Shown here piece by piece: positions 51,887 through 61,518 of a DNA stretch of 64,000 nt (its first letter is position 1; every line of letters begins with the position of its first letter). Location: contig CAVUNW010000035.1 in assembly GCA_963742865.1 (NCBI GenBank), positions 88,680 to 152,679 of the forward strand, written 5' to 3'. A program made the position numbers and the translations under genes. The notes below the pieces were generated by a model. The model saw only the letters and a program-made list of their open reading frames with translations. It was not told the DNA's origin and did no database searches. The DNA is from Bog-532 sp963742865 (lineage in GTDB: Bacteria > Actinomycetota > Actinomycetes > Streptosporangiales > Streptosporangiaceae).

Positions 51887-52006
51887 CCCCATCGGCTGCA
51901 CTGGCCCACCTGACGACGCCGCCACCAGCACCACGCCCGCCAAGCCCACCAGCGCTGGAATGCCTACGCCAAGACAACACCATGATCACAACGAACTACA
52001 GCTGCC
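51887..52006 (+). repeat. IS701-like 3' segment, copy 2 (isolated)
   Basis: Second copy of the 120-base IS terminal segment, with no transposase body attached. Confidence 0.85.
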
Positions 52007-52010
52007 GTAA

Positions 52011-52437
52011 CAGTGACATGTTTCCGCTGTGGCTGATCCGTGGTTTACAAGTGGTGTGATGGATCACGCAACGGACACGTCGTCTACGGTCAGGCACAGT
52101 TGGCACCCCAATGACCGCCCGCACTGTGCAGGGGATGGCCCGCGCCCGGTCCGGGCAGGCTCCCGCCTGACCCTTGTCTTCTGACCGGAGTGCCCGCAGA
52201 GGATCCGGGATCAAGCGTGACTTCGCGTGTACGTTCACCAGGCACTTTCCACCGGTGCTCGTTGTCCTGCGGTCACAGTCATGCTTGAGGCTGGAGGGGC
52301 GAGCACGTACCCTCAGCGGGCCATCCCCGGATATGAGCCCAGCCAGGACTCTTGCACCCTTCCGCGGACCGTGAGGAGCCCGCCCTGGCTGCTTCTGACC
52401 CGTTCGATCGCCTGCTCGGGGCGATAGACGCGTCCTT
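52011..52437. other. Intergenic region, no gene seen
   Basis: About 430 bases with no convincing coding frame on either strand, and no clear hairpin or promoter identified. Confidence 0.4.
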
Positions 52438-52914
52438 ATGTCGTCGGTAACCTCGGTTGGGATCATGATGAGAATGAGTGCGAAGTCTGGGAGATCGCGA
52501 TCCCGTCGAGGTGGCGTCTGGGCCCGGGTTCTTTTGGCTTTTGCCGTCGCGGCCGGGGTAGTTGCGCTGGCCGGTTGCAGTAGCAGCAAGCCTGCTTACT
52601 GCACGGACCGGACCAACCTGGAGAACTCCGTCAAGGGTCTGACCAGCTTGAACGCCAGTAGCGGGGTCAGCGGCCTGAAATCGCAGGTCAACATGGTCCA
52701 AAGCGCCTCTACCGCGCTCGTCAGCTCGGCTAAGGGCGACTTCCCGAGCCAGACCAGCGCCATCACCTCGTCTGTCGATGCGCTGAAGGCCTCCGTCGCG
52801 GCCCTGTCACCGAGTCCCTCCGCGGCGCAGATCGCCACGGTCACCAAAGATGCGGCCAGCGTGGTGAGCTCGGTTAATAGCTTCACGGATGCGAGCAGTT
52901 CGGCGTGCAGCTGA
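52438..52914 (+). CDS. Small secreted lipoprotein, unknown family
   Basis: A lipoprotein of up to 158 residues. A basic N-terminus and hydrophobic stretch (VLLAFAVAAGVVALAGC) end in lipobox LAGC. The mature part is about 105 residues, rich in Ser, Ala and Val, probably a helical bundle: NLENSVKGLTSLNASSGVSG, MVQSASTALVSSAKGDFPSQ, with one Cys near the start (YCTDR) and one at the very end. ATG at 52438, 52465 or 52474 can start it; none has a strong Shine-Dalgarno. I recognise no named family. Confidence 0.75.
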   Translation: MSSVTSVGIMMRMSAKSGRSRSRRGGVWARVLLAFAVAAGVVALAGCSSSKPAYCTDRTNLENSVKGLTSLNASSGVSGLKSQVNMVQSASTALVSSAKGDFPSQTSAITSSVDALKASVAALSPSPSAAQIATVTKDAASVVSSVNSFTDASSSACS

Positions 52915-53239
52915 CCACTCAGGCGGCTCACTCAGCGCCGAAGCACTTGAGCTCGACCTCGAACCTTCCCTGAACAGGTTCTCAGACGTCGCCAGCGCTG
53001 AGACGGGCCGCGTCACCAAGACGGTAGGAGCAGGGCGCTGCCTGGCGCGCAGGGTCATTCGTCAGCCCGGCCAAGGACCTTGCCCCTTGCCCGGGATTCA
53101 TCGTGCCCGGGGCGCTGGCGCGTGGCATAACCGGTCCCGGTCGGTAAGCCTGGACGCGTGCTTGCCCGGTCGCCGAATTGGAGGACCTGTTTCTGCAGGG
53201 GTTGCCGCCGTCGGCCGATGACGAAGGAGAGAGAGTGCC
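52915..53239. other. Intergenic region, no gene seen
   Basis: About 325 bases with no supported gene. The last 20 bases contain AAGGAGAG, the ribosome-binding site of the TMEM175-like gene. Confidence 0.4.
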
Positions 53240-53884
53240 GTGCCAGCTGGCAAAGAGACGCCGCGTGGACGCCGAGCGCTCGGCAAGGGCCGGATGGAAG
53301 CATTCAGCGACGGCGTGTTTGCATTCGCCGCGACGCTGCTCGGAGTGGACCTCGCGGTTCATCCGCCGGGCACACCGCTACAGCAGGTGTTTCATGAATG
53401 GCCCGGCTACCTGGCGTACGTGGTCAGCTTCCTGACGATCGGCGCCGCGTGGCTCGCCCACACCGCACTGACCGACCGGCTCGCGCGGTCAGATCCGGTC
53501 ATCATGGAAATCAACTTGCTCGTTCTGCTCGTGGTGGCGTTCCTGCCGTTCCCGACCCGGCTCGTCGCAGACGCCCTGCACGAGGGGACCGACGCCGAAC
53601 GCGTGGCGATCACCCTCTACGGGCTGACACTGCTGGCAATCCGCCTCCTGGGTGCCGCCCTGGGTGCCTACGCGCGGCGCGAGCACCTCCACTCGCCGCA
53701 AGGAGACGACGATGACGTCGAGGGCCCGCAGCGAAAACTCCTGCCCGTGGTGATCGGGTATGTGATCGCGATCCTGATCGGGCTTGTTTTGCCGTGGCTG
53801 GCGGTGGCGTTGTACTTCGGTATCGCGGTGTACCTGATTGTGCCATTCCGAGAGGTCACACGGCTGCTGTTCAGGCGCTCATAG
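53240..53884 (+). CDS. TMEM175/DUF1211-family membrane protein
   Basis: A 214-residue membrane protein with six predicted helices. The first carries the family signature RMEAFSDGVFAFAATLLGVD (FSDG in helix 1), which lines the pore in TMEM175-type potassium channels. Helix ends HTALTDRLARSDPVIMEINL and LPFPTRLVADAL follow the family. Bacterial members form tetrameric K+ channels. GTG at 53240 follows AAGGAGAG. It is monocistronic between mobile-element debris. Confidence 0.88.
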   Translation: MPAGKETPRGRRALGKGRMEAFSDGVFAFAATLLGVDLAVHPPGTPLQQVFHEWPGYLAYVVSFLTIGAAWLAHTALTDRLARSDPVIMEINLLVLLVVAFLPFPTRLVADALHEGTDAERVAITLYGLTLLAIRLLGAALGAYARREHLHSPQGDDDDVEGPQRKLLPVVIGYVIAILIGLVLPWLAVALYFGIAVYLIVPFREVTRLLFRRS

Positions 53885-54573
53885 CCCCCGCCAGGAGCGG
53901 CGCCTCCACGTCCCCCCAACGGTGAGGGAGATCGGGTGAAGGTGCCGCCGCCCCCACGCCAGCGAACAGCCCAACGATGAGGTGCTGCGGGATGGCGCAA
54001 CCCTACGCCTCCTGACCGGGCATCTCGCTCAACCCCGCCGGGACGGCTGGTTTGCCATACCGCCTGCTTTGGGTGATGGACGATACGGGCAGGTTGCGTG
54101 TCAATCGTTATCAGGGAGCCTGCCGATGCCCGGACATTCCCATCAGGGCTCGAGATCGTCAGTCTTGGTGGTCAGCAATCACGGACCTGGCCTCTTCCGC
54201 GGTCCAACCGGCACGTCGCTGCTCCACGGCCGCTGAGTTGTGAGCACTACGAGGTGCGTCTGTCCCAGCTAAGGGAGCGCAAGCGATAGCTCATGCTTGT
54301 TGCTGAAGGTGCTGTTGCTGTATCTGTACCTGGTTGCTGTACCCCGCTGGCCCTCGTTCGGTCCAGGACCCGAAGGTGCACGAGCCCAACTGGGTCATTC
54401 GGCCGGTTAACCGGGACGGATGTCCCTGCTGGAGCCGAAGCACCAGCTTGACAATGGGAGTGTGAAGTCGGACGTCCCTGGTGACGAGCCAGGTCACGCC
54501 AGAGCTTAGAAGCTGCCCTCACATTCAGCGGGTCAGCCTTGATGATCATTCATACCTGGAAAGGACGTCGCTG
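53885..54573. other. Intergenic region, no gene seen
   Basis: About 690 bases without a convincing gene. Open frames on both strands lack start sites and family features. Pentamers such as TGCTG recur at 54297-54345 (TTGCTGAAGGTGCTGTTGCTGT), an imperfect short repeat. Confidence 0.4.
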
Positions 54574-54792
54574 ATGAGCCTGTCACCAACCCTGCGGGCA
54601 GCGCTGCTGGCTGCGGCCGCTGTCGCGCTGGCCGCCGCAGCTATACAGATACGCGGGAAGCGCCAGACGGCCGAGCTGACTGTTGAGAGCATCCAAGCGC
54701 AGCTCGACGCCCTGGATCCGGCTACGCGGGCAGCGGTTATCGCCCGGCTGAGTACGGATGAGGTAAAGAAGGTCCGCGACCAACACCGATGA
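54574..54792 (+). CDS. Small membrane-anchored protein
   Basis: A 72-residue protein. One N-terminal helix (RAALLAAAAVALAAAAIQIR) is followed by a soluble amphipathic part, ESIQAQLDALDPATRAAVIA and RLSTDEVKKVRDQHR. ATG at 54574 has AAAGGA seven bases upstream, a good match. No named family is recognised. Confidence 0.65.
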   Translation: MSLSPTLRAALLAAAAVALAAAAIQIRGKRQTAELTVESIQAQLDALDPATRAAVIARLSTDEVKKVRDQHR

Positions 54793-54860
54793 CCGACCTC
54801 GGCTCTGGCCTGGCAGGACGAGTTGCGGCGATCTGTTGCCTGAGCTGGGAGGGAACTGGT

Positions 54861-54912
54861 GTGGGCCTGGCCGGACTTGAGCCAGCGACCTCTTCCTTAT
54901 CAGGGAATCTCG
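54861..54912 (-). other. tRNA-Ile(GAT) 3' fragment (relic attachment site)
   Basis: On the minus strand the sequence matches the 3' part of tRNA-Ile: anticodon loop CTGATAA with anticodon GAT, then GAAGAGGTC, T-arm GCTGG-CTCAAGT-CCGGC and acceptor AGGCCCAC. The 5' half is missing. It is the kind of duplicated 3' end left by an integrated element. Confidence 0.6.
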
Positions 54913-55001
54913 ATAGGCGCTTGTGCTTTCGCATTGTGGCGATGACCTGCGGTGACTGGTCCGCTCACGTCCGCTGGTGTGTACCGTCGTCAGCGGTGAT
55001 C

Positions 55002-55018
55002 GTTACGCAGTTGGTTAC
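55002..55018. promoter_or_regulatory. GTTAC direct repeat, candidate arm-type site
   Basis: GTTAC at 55002-55006 and 55014-55018, a 12-bp step, within a 55-base block similar to the reverse complement of 24160-24230. Both blocks lie beside tRNA 3' fragments. Confidence 0.5.
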
Positions 55019-55230
55019 TCACTACCACCGACTAAGCCGTCCGTCGAAACAGTGTCAACCGCTCATTGACAGCGCGCAGGCCCGGCGCAGGCTTCGCACT
55101 TGGCTGTTCGACGCTGCGATCCTCTTGTCAACGGCCATTAGGAAATCCGGTTGGGTGGTCTGGTTTTCTCCGGGCTGGCGGCCACCAGTTTTCTAGGCTG
55201 GTGGCCGCGTGTTCTCCCGGCGGGCGGGGG

Positions 55231-55527
55231 TTAGGTCGCCAGCGGGATCACTCCCTTTCCTGTGAGGGCCTCGGCGAGCCGGTGCGAGTCGCCCTTGGTG
55301 ATGACCAGGTGGGCGTGGTGGAGCAGCCGGTCGACGGTGGCGGTGGCGAAGGTCTTGGGCATGATGGTGTCGAAGCCGGAGGGGTGGATGTTGCTGGTCA
55401 CCGCGACGGAGCGCCGTTCGTAGGCGGCGTCGGTGATGCGGTAGAACGCCTCGGCGGCGTCTTGGCCGGCGGGGAGCATGCCGATGTCGTCGACCACGAT
55501 GAGGTCGCTGCGGCAGATCCGGGACAT
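55231..55527 (-). pseudogene. IstB (IS21 helper ATPase) C-terminal remnant
   Basis: The last 95 or so codons of an IstB-type AAA+ transposition helper. Walker B SDLIVVDDIGML, the following helix AAEAFYRITDAAYERRSVAV, sensor TSNIHPSGFDTIMPKTFATA and VDRLLHHAHLV are seen. Walker A and the N-terminal domain are absent, and the sequence upstream of 55530 is scrambled. No IstA partner is in view. Confidence 0.8.
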
Positions 55528-55995
55528 GCTGGAATGGCCCGGCACCCGACGCGATCCCGACCTGGCTGACCCGGCCGCCCGGCACCGCGGCGGCGGCCAG
55601 CGCTCCCGGCCCTCCGCCGGACAGGCCGAGCGCCCTTGAAGCCGTAGAGAAAGCCGTAGAGAAAGAAAGCTCATTTCATCCGGTGGGTGGTCGCGCTGCG
55701 TGAAAATCCGGGGCGGTGCGGGTCTGGGCGGGCTGGGGCTGCTGCCGCGTGGCGGCCGGGGGCTGGTACTGGGCTGGGCGCTCGCGGGGTGGGACAGTAT
55801 GGGCGGGCTGCCCGTGACGCCGGCCAACTTTGGGATGCGAACCCGTTAGAAAGCCTGGTGCTGGGGTCTTGACCTGAAGGTCGCGCACTGTTGCCTCGAG
55901 CACGCCGGTCAGTATTCCGGGCCTGGTGCCCGCCGACCGGGACCCCCGGGCAGCCCGCTGGTTATCCCTGGAGGTCGAGATAGGAGGTGACCGCG
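55528..55995. other. Scrambled spacer between IS remnants
   Basis: No supported gene. It includes the left flank of the IS110 element, ending in AGGAGG at 55982-55987. Confidence 0.4.
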
Positions 55996-56504
55996 GTGAG
56001 CAAGGCGAGACCGCAGGTTATCGATGATGAGGAACGCGAGCGGGTGCATGAGCGGGTCGCCGCGGTCGATGTGGCGAAGGACACCGGGATGGTGTGCACC
56101 CGGCTGCCGCACCCGGCCCGGCCCGGCGCCCGGCGCAGCATGGTCTGGACGGTCCGGGCCCGGATGGGCGCGATCCGCGCGCTGGGCCGCCAGCTCAGCC
56201 AGGACGGCATCGAGGTCGTGACGCTGGAGAGTACGTCGGACTACTGGCGGATCTGGTTCTTCGTGCTGGAGGCGTGCGGGCTGGCGGTGCAGCTGGCCAG
56301 CGCGTCCCAGGCCAGGAGCCTGCCCGGCCGGCCCAAAACGGACAAACTGGATGCGATGTGGCTGGCCCGGCTGACCGAGATGGGGCTGCTGCGGGCCTCG
56401 TTCGTGCCGCCGAAGGCGATCCGGGACCTGCGCGATTACACCCGGATGCGGACCCGGCTGATCCAGGAGCGGACCCGCTGCTTCCAGCGGCTGGAAAAGC
56501 TGCT
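55996..56504 (+). pseudogene. IS110-family transposase, 5' exon
   Basis: N-terminal DEDD-RuvC-like half of an IS110 transposase: AAVDVAKDTGMVCTRLPHPA (first Asp), VTLESTSDYWRIWFFVLEAC (Glu), KTDKLDAMWLARLTEMGLL (Asp pair). GTG at 55996 follows AGGAGG eight bases upstream. It stops being transposase-like at LEKLL, exactly where a group II intron begins (GTGCG at 56505). It continues at 58694. Confidence 0.85.
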
Positions 56505-57098
56505 GTGCGCCACGAGGCGCTGTTGTTATCGGATGGAGGTGAAAGACCGTCCATTTCCCTGCCGTCGTAGCGGCGGGGTAAAGCTGGAGGCAGCCTAAAC
56601 CACGGGTCGGTGGCAAGGGCGGGAGCAGCCTCGACAAAGTCGCGTCGGTTCAGGACTGCCGGATGGGCCGGGCGCGGTGAGCGAGACGGGAAGGTATACG
56701 CGAGGAACCGGTTACGTTACGCCTCTTGATTTTCCGCCAGCTCTAACCCGGTGGATTTGGGCTGGTTGGCGGTGCGCACCCGCCTCTCATGACGGGCGGG
56801 GAACTCCGGGCCGGGTCTTAGCAGCCTGGGTCTGGAGGCCACGGTGAATTGTCTACGGCGTAACCGTGGCGATGCCGCAGGGGTACAGCCGGGTGCCTAA
56901 CCCGTCGACCGGGCAACAGTGAACGTGGGAACCGCCCGCGTGCGTTCCGTAGCCGTTTCCCGGCCAGGGAAATAGAGGCGGATAGGCGCGATGCCAGCCG
57001 AAGGCGCGGGCGGGGCGGAGCCGTCGTAGTACTCCGGGCGCGGGAAAGCCGCGTACATGGGGAAGGACGGCAGCGTGTCAGTCAAGGAAGGAGATGCA

Positions 57099-58574
57099 AT
57101 GTCCGAAGACGCACCGGTGAATACCGGTGCCGTGGCCTGGCCGGATGATTTCACGGCCAGTGTCATGGTACGGAGGATGCAGGCCAAGTTGCACCGCTGG
57201 GCGACCGAAGATCCTGGTCGCCGGTTCGGTGACCTGTTCAACCTCGTCTGCGACCCGGCGTTCCTGGTGACCGCGTGGCAGCGCGTGTCCACCAACAAGG
57301 GCGCCAGGACCGCAGGAATCGACAAGGCCACAGCGGCCGTGATCGAAACCTGGATCGGGGTCGGGGCTTTCCTGGGCCAGATCAGGGACTCGCTGAAAAC
57401 TGGCGAGTTCCGGCCGGTCGAAGTGCGGCAGGTGACGATCCCGAAAGGTAATTCCGGGAAATTCCGGAAGCTAGGGATTCCCACCATCGCCGACCGGGTG
57501 GTCCAGGCTAGCCTGAAACTGGTGCTCGAGCCCATCTTTGAGGCGGATTTCAAGCCGTGCTCGTATGGGTTCCGCCCGAACCGCAGGGCCCAGGACGCAG
57601 TTGCCGAAATCCATCACTTCGCCTCGGAGTCCATCAATTATAGATGGGTGTTCGAAACGGACATCAAAGCCTGCTTCGACGAAATCAGTCATTCAGCTTT
57701 GATGGGCCGGCTGCGGATGCGGATCAAGGATAAGCGTATCTGCGCCCTAGTGAAGGCGTTCCTGAAATCCGGGGTCCTCACCGACCTCGGAGATAGGGAA
57801 GAGACACTGACCGGGACTCCCCAAGGCGGAATTCTTTCGCCGTTGCTCGCAAACATCGCCCTGTCGGCGCTGGACGACCATTTCGACCGGCAATGGCAGC
57901 AGGAGATGGGAACCAAGCAACAGCGGTCCAACCGCAGAAGAAACGGCCAGGGAAACTGGAGACTCTGCCGTTATGCGGACGACCTGGTTCTGATGGTGTC
58001 GGGCGACCGGCGCCACGCCGAGGCCCTGCGCGAGGAGGTGGCAGCCGTGCTCGCCCCCCTGGGACTGCGGCTGTCACCAGAGAAAACCCGGGTGGTCCAT
58101 ATCGATGAGGGCTTCACGTTCCTCGGCTTCGACATCCGCAGGATGCGCAAACGAGGCACGTCGAAGTACTACGTCTACACCAAGCCGTCCAAGAAGGCCA
58201 TCGCGTCGATCAAGGACAAGGCGAAGGCCAAGACGTACAGGTCAACCCTGCACATCGACCTCGATGAGCTGATCCTCAGCCTGAACAGGTCCCTGGCGGG
58301 GTGGGCGAACTACTTCCGGCACGGAGTGTCCAAGGCAACCTTCAGCGCGGTCGACTACTTCGTATGGGGTCGGCTGATGCGCTGGATACGCGCCAAGTAC
58401 GCGGGCAAGACCGGGCTGTCCATGAAGGAACTCCGGCGTCGCTTCTGCGACCAGGGGTGGAGGATCGCCCATAACGGGGTCGTGTTCACCGGCGCCTCCA
58501 ACGTCGCCGTGACCCGCTACCGCTACCGCGGTAACACCATACCGACCCCCTGGGCACCGGCAGCATCAAGCTGA
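57099..58574 (+). CDS. ltrA: Group II intron reverse transcriptase/maturase
   Basis: A 491-residue intron-encoded protein. The RT domain shows blocks FRPVEVRQVTIPKGNSGKFR, KPCSYGFRPNRRAQDAVAEI, FETDIKACFDEISH, TGTPQGGILSPLLANI and the active site YADD (57972-57983), then the thumb. Maturase domain X follows (LNRSLAGWANYFRHG), and the C-terminal part has GLSMKELRRRFCDQGWRIAH. No clear HNH endonuclease is present. ATG at 57099 has AAGGAGA five bases upstream, better than upstream in-frame codons. All catalytic residues are intact, so it may be active. Confidence 0.93.
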   Translation: MSEDAPVNTGAVAWPDDFTASVMVRRMQAKLHRWATEDPGRRFGDLFNLVCDPAFLVTAWQRVSTNKGARTAGIDKATAAVIETWIGVGAFLGQIRDSLKTGEFRPVEVRQVTIPKGNSGKFRKLGIPTIADRVVQASLKLVLEPIFEADFKPCSYGFRPNRRAQDAVAEIHHFASESINYRWVFETDIKACFDEISHSALMGRLRMRIKDKRICALVKAFLKSGVLTDLGDREETLTGTPQGGILSPLLANIALSALDDHFDRQWQQEMGTKQQRSNRRRNGQGNWRLCRYADDLVLMVSGDRRHAEALREEVAAVLAPLGLRLSPEKTRVVHIDEGFTFLGFDIRRMRKRGTSKYYVYTKPSKKAIASIKDKAKAKTYRSTLHIDLDELILSLNRSLAGWANYFRHGVSKATFSAVDYFVWGRLMRWIRAKYAGKTGLSMKELRRRFCDQGWRIAHNGVVFTGASNVAVTRYRYRGNTIPTPWAPAASS

Positions 58575-58593
58575 CCAGCGGGCAAGACACGTG

Positions 58594-58628
58594 GAGCGCC
58601 CGGTGCGGTGAGAGCCGCACGCCGGGTG
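58594..58628 (+). ncRNA. Group II intron domain V
   Basis: GAGCGCCCGGTGCGG-TGAGAG-CCGCACGCCGGG forms the domain V hairpin with AGC at the base as catalytic triad and an internal bulge. It sits about 20 bases after the maturase stop, as expected. Confidence 0.7.
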
Positions 58629-58693
58629 CGGAAGGGGGCCTGCGGGAAACGGCCAGTGGCAACACCGGTACCGCGCCCGCAGGCCTACCTTAC

Positions 58694-59539
58694 GAATCGG
58701 CCCTGGTCAAGCTCTCCTCCGTGGCCAGCAAGCTGACCACTGTCTCCGCGCAGGACATGATCAAGGCGATGACCGCCGGGCAGCGCGACCCGCGGGTGCT
58801 GGCCGCCCTGGCCCGCACCGCGATGAAGGCCAAACGCGATGACCTCACCCAGGCGCTGGACGGCATGTTCGATGACCACCACGGCGAGCTCGCCGGGCTG
58901 CTGCTGGACCAGATCGCCTTCCTGGACCAGCGGATCGCGGCGCTGGGCGCCCGGGCCAGGCAGCTGGCCACCGCGATGCCCGCCGCCTGGGGCGTGGACG
59001 GCGACGGGACTACCGGCCCGGACGCCGGAACCGGGCCGGACGCGGCGGTGCTGCCCGTCGTAGCCCGGCTGGCGGAGATCCCCGGCATCAGCCCCGACCT
59101 GGCCCGGGCCATCATCGCGGAAATAGGCCTGGACATGTCCCGCTTCCCTGACGCCGCCCACCTGGTGTCCTGGGCCGGGCTATGCCCCTCGGCCCGCCAG
59201 TCCGGCCCCCGCACCCGGGCCGGCAAGAAAGGCCAGGGCAACACCTGGCTGCGCAGCGCCCTCGGCCAGGCCGCCAACGGCGCCGCCCGTACCCAGACCT
59301 TCCCCGGCGAGCGGTACCACCGGATCGCCCGCCGCCGCGGCAAGAAGAAGGCCCAGGTCGCCGTCGCCCGCTCCATCCTGGTCATCATCTGGCACCTGCT
59401 CAGCAATCCCGCCGCCCGGTTCACCGACCTCGGCCACGGCTACTACCAGGCCCGCCCCGACACCGACCGCAAGCTGAAGAACCACATCCGGCAGATCCAG
59501 GCCCTCGGCTTCGCCACCACCATTACCAAGGCCGCGTAA
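58694..59539 (+). pseudogene. IS110-family transposase, 3' exon
   Basis: C-terminal half of the IS110 transposase, beginning in frame with ESALVKLSSVASKL. It has the helical spacer and the Transposase_20 domain: LAEIPGISPDLARAIIAEIG, DAAHLVSWAGLCPSARQSG with the catalytic serine region, and GQGNTWLRSALGQAANGAAR. It ends at TAA with KLKNHIRQIQALGFATT. Without splicing of the intron the transposase cannot be made. Confidence 0.85.
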
Positions 59540-59667
59540 CCCATATCACCCCTGCCCAGGCCCGAGCATCGCACAAAGCCCGGGTCCGCTGCAGCGCGCC
59601 CATTTCCGGCAGATAATTTTCCGGTCAGTTGTCACAGGGTGCCCCGCGTGCAGTTGTGCTGTCCCGC

Positions 59668-59705
59668 TTGATGCTTGACACCTTGGCTCCGCTTGATGCT
59701 TGACA
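59668..59705 (+). repeat. Tandem GCTTGATGCTTGACAC, probable IS481 left end
   Basis: GCTTGATGCTTGACACC occurs at 59668 and again at about 59690, 22 bases apart. TGTCAAGCATCAA-like ends are typical of IS481 elements. Two copies suggest that one IS end landed in another. Confidence 0.55.
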
Positions 59706-59714
59706 CTCCCGCTC

Positions 59715-61513
59715 ATGCTGTGGGAGTTGAGCGTGACCGAGCAGAGATACCGCGCCGTCTTGGAAGTCGGCGCCGGGGTTCCGGTGACCGAGGTCGCCGA
59801 ACGGTATGGAGTCGCCGCCAAAGCGTGCACGCGTGGCTGCTGCGCTCCGGGCAGGATGGCATCGCGGGGCTGGAGGACCGGAGCCACCAGGTCCATTATC
59901 ATCCCTGGCGTATCCCGGCTGAGGTCGAGGAAGCGATCTGTGAGCTGCGGCGGGCGCATCCGAAGTGGGGTCCGCGGCGGCTGGTGTTCGAGGTGGAACG
60001 CCGCGGTCATGGCCGGGTAACCCGCTCCACGGTGTACCGGACGCTGGTCCGTAACGGGCTGGTTGAGCCGAAGTCCCGGCGCCGGAGACGCAAGGATTAC
60101 CGCCGCTGGGAACGGGCCGTCGCGATGGAACTGTGGCAGCTCGATGTGACCGCCAGCGCGTTCCTCACCAACGGTACCGAGGTGAAGATCGTGACCGGGG
60201 CCGATGACCATTCCCGGTTCTGCGTGCTCGCCAAGGCGGTCATGCGGGCCACCGCCCGCCCGGTGTGCCTGGCGTTCGTGGAGGCGATGCGCGCCTACGG
60301 GGTGCCCGAGGAGGTGCTCACCGACAACGGCAAGGTGTTCACCGGCCGGTTCCACAAGCCCGGCGTCCCGGTGGAGGTGCTGTTCGACAAGATCTGCCGG
60401 GAGAACGGCATCACCCACCGGCTCACCAAGATCCACTCCCCGACTACGACCGGCAAGATCGAGCGGCTGCACCAGACGCTGCAGCGCGAGCTGCTCGATG
60501 TGCACGGCCCGTTCGAGTCGATCGAGGCGCTGCAGGCCGCGCTGGATGCCTGGCGCGAGGAATACAACACCGATCGCCCGCACCAATCGCTGGGGATGGC
60601 CTTTCCCGCCAGCCGGTTCACGCCCGCGTCCTCGCCGCTGGAGCTGCGCATCCCGGCCAGCTGTGTGCGGGCACGGGCCAGCCGAAGCCGCCAGCCCCCG
60701 GTCCGCTGCCAGCACCCAGCTTGCCCACGGAGATAGCGCCGACGCCGGCCACCGCTGCAGGCGCTGGCCAGCCTGCGGTGGAGGTAGACCGGGTGGTCCC
60801 GGCCTCGGGGAACGTGTAGATCGGCGGACAGCAGGTCTGGCTTGGCCCCGCCTTGTCCGGGCGGCAAATCACCTTCTGGGCCGACGCGATCAGCCTGCAT
60901 GTACTGCTGGACGGTACCCGGATCAAGACCGTGCCCTCCCAGCTCGGAGTGGCTGAGCTGGCCCGGCTGGCCGCCAACGGTGCCCGTCCCGCAGGTCCCT
61001 CCCCGCTGCCCACCGGGCACGCGCGGTGATCGAGGTGGACCGCACCGTCAACGCCACCGGCGGCGTCAGCCTGGCCGACCAGCAGGTCGGTGTCGGCTCG
61101 CCGCTGGCCGGGCAGCGGATCACGATGCGGATGGAAGGACCCTTGATGGCGTCCTCGCTCACGACGGGACACTGCTGCGCACCCTGGCCTGCCGATCCCG
61201 GCCGACCGCCGATCCCGGCTACGCGGCGCCCGCCGCGCCCGGTCCCTGCCGCCGCAGCCAGGCGGGCCCATTACCGTGCAGCGGCGGGTCTCCTCCCGCG
61301 GCGGTCTATGGTCGCCCGGCAGAAGATCCACGCCGGGATGATCCACGCAGGCAAGACCGCCACCGTGATCTGCGAGACCACCTGCTTCCGGGTGGTGATC
61401 GACGGCGAAACCGCCGCCGTGGTGCCCCGCCCACCACCAGCGAAGTCCACCGCTACAAAGCCAACGCCACCGATAAACGCACTTTGGCCCGGCTCATCCC
61501 GGAAGGACAGTGA
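59715..61513 (+). pseudogene. IS481-family transposase, multiply disrupted
   Basis: The N-terminal helix-turn-helix (TEQRYRAVLEVGAGVPVTEV) is in one frame. The DDE core is in a second: MELWQLDVTASAFL, GADDHSRFCVLAKAV, VLTDNGKVFTGRF and HSPTTTGKIERLHQTLQREL. The long C-terminal beta-rich region is in a third (WLGPALSGRQITFWADAISL and others) and ends at LARLIPEGQ. Breaks occur near 59823, 60660 and 61030. A TAG at 60817-60819 replaces an expected Trp codon (GNV-stop-IGGQQ). It cannot make a functional protein as read. Confidence 0.85.
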
Positions 61514-61518
61514 CCCCC

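Larger units (their letters stand above)
54793..55230. other. Non-coding region with tRNA-Ile relic
   Basis: No supported gene. It contains the tRNA-Ile 3' fragment and GTTAC repeats described separately. A long frame reading AGLEPATSSLSGN is the reverse of tRNA-derived sequence. Confidence 0.5.
56505..58693 (+). mobile_element. Group II intron inside the IS110 transposase
   Basis: A 2.19-kb intron starting with the consensus GTGCG (56505) and ending AC (58693), with an ORF for reverse transcriptase/maturase in its domain IV. Domain V is seen near 58594-58628, and a domain VI-like stem GGCCTGCGGG/CCCGCAGGCC precedes the 3' end. Joining the exons gives LEKLL-ESALVKLSSVASKL, a continuous IS110 protein, except for one base that must be added at the junction. 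That may be a lost G in GCTGCT(G)GTGCG. Confidence 0.85.

Noticed and set aside
54789..55196. ORF reading AGLEPATSSLSGN
   Set aside because: It overlaps the tRNA-Ile 3' fragment and is the same artefact on the other strand.
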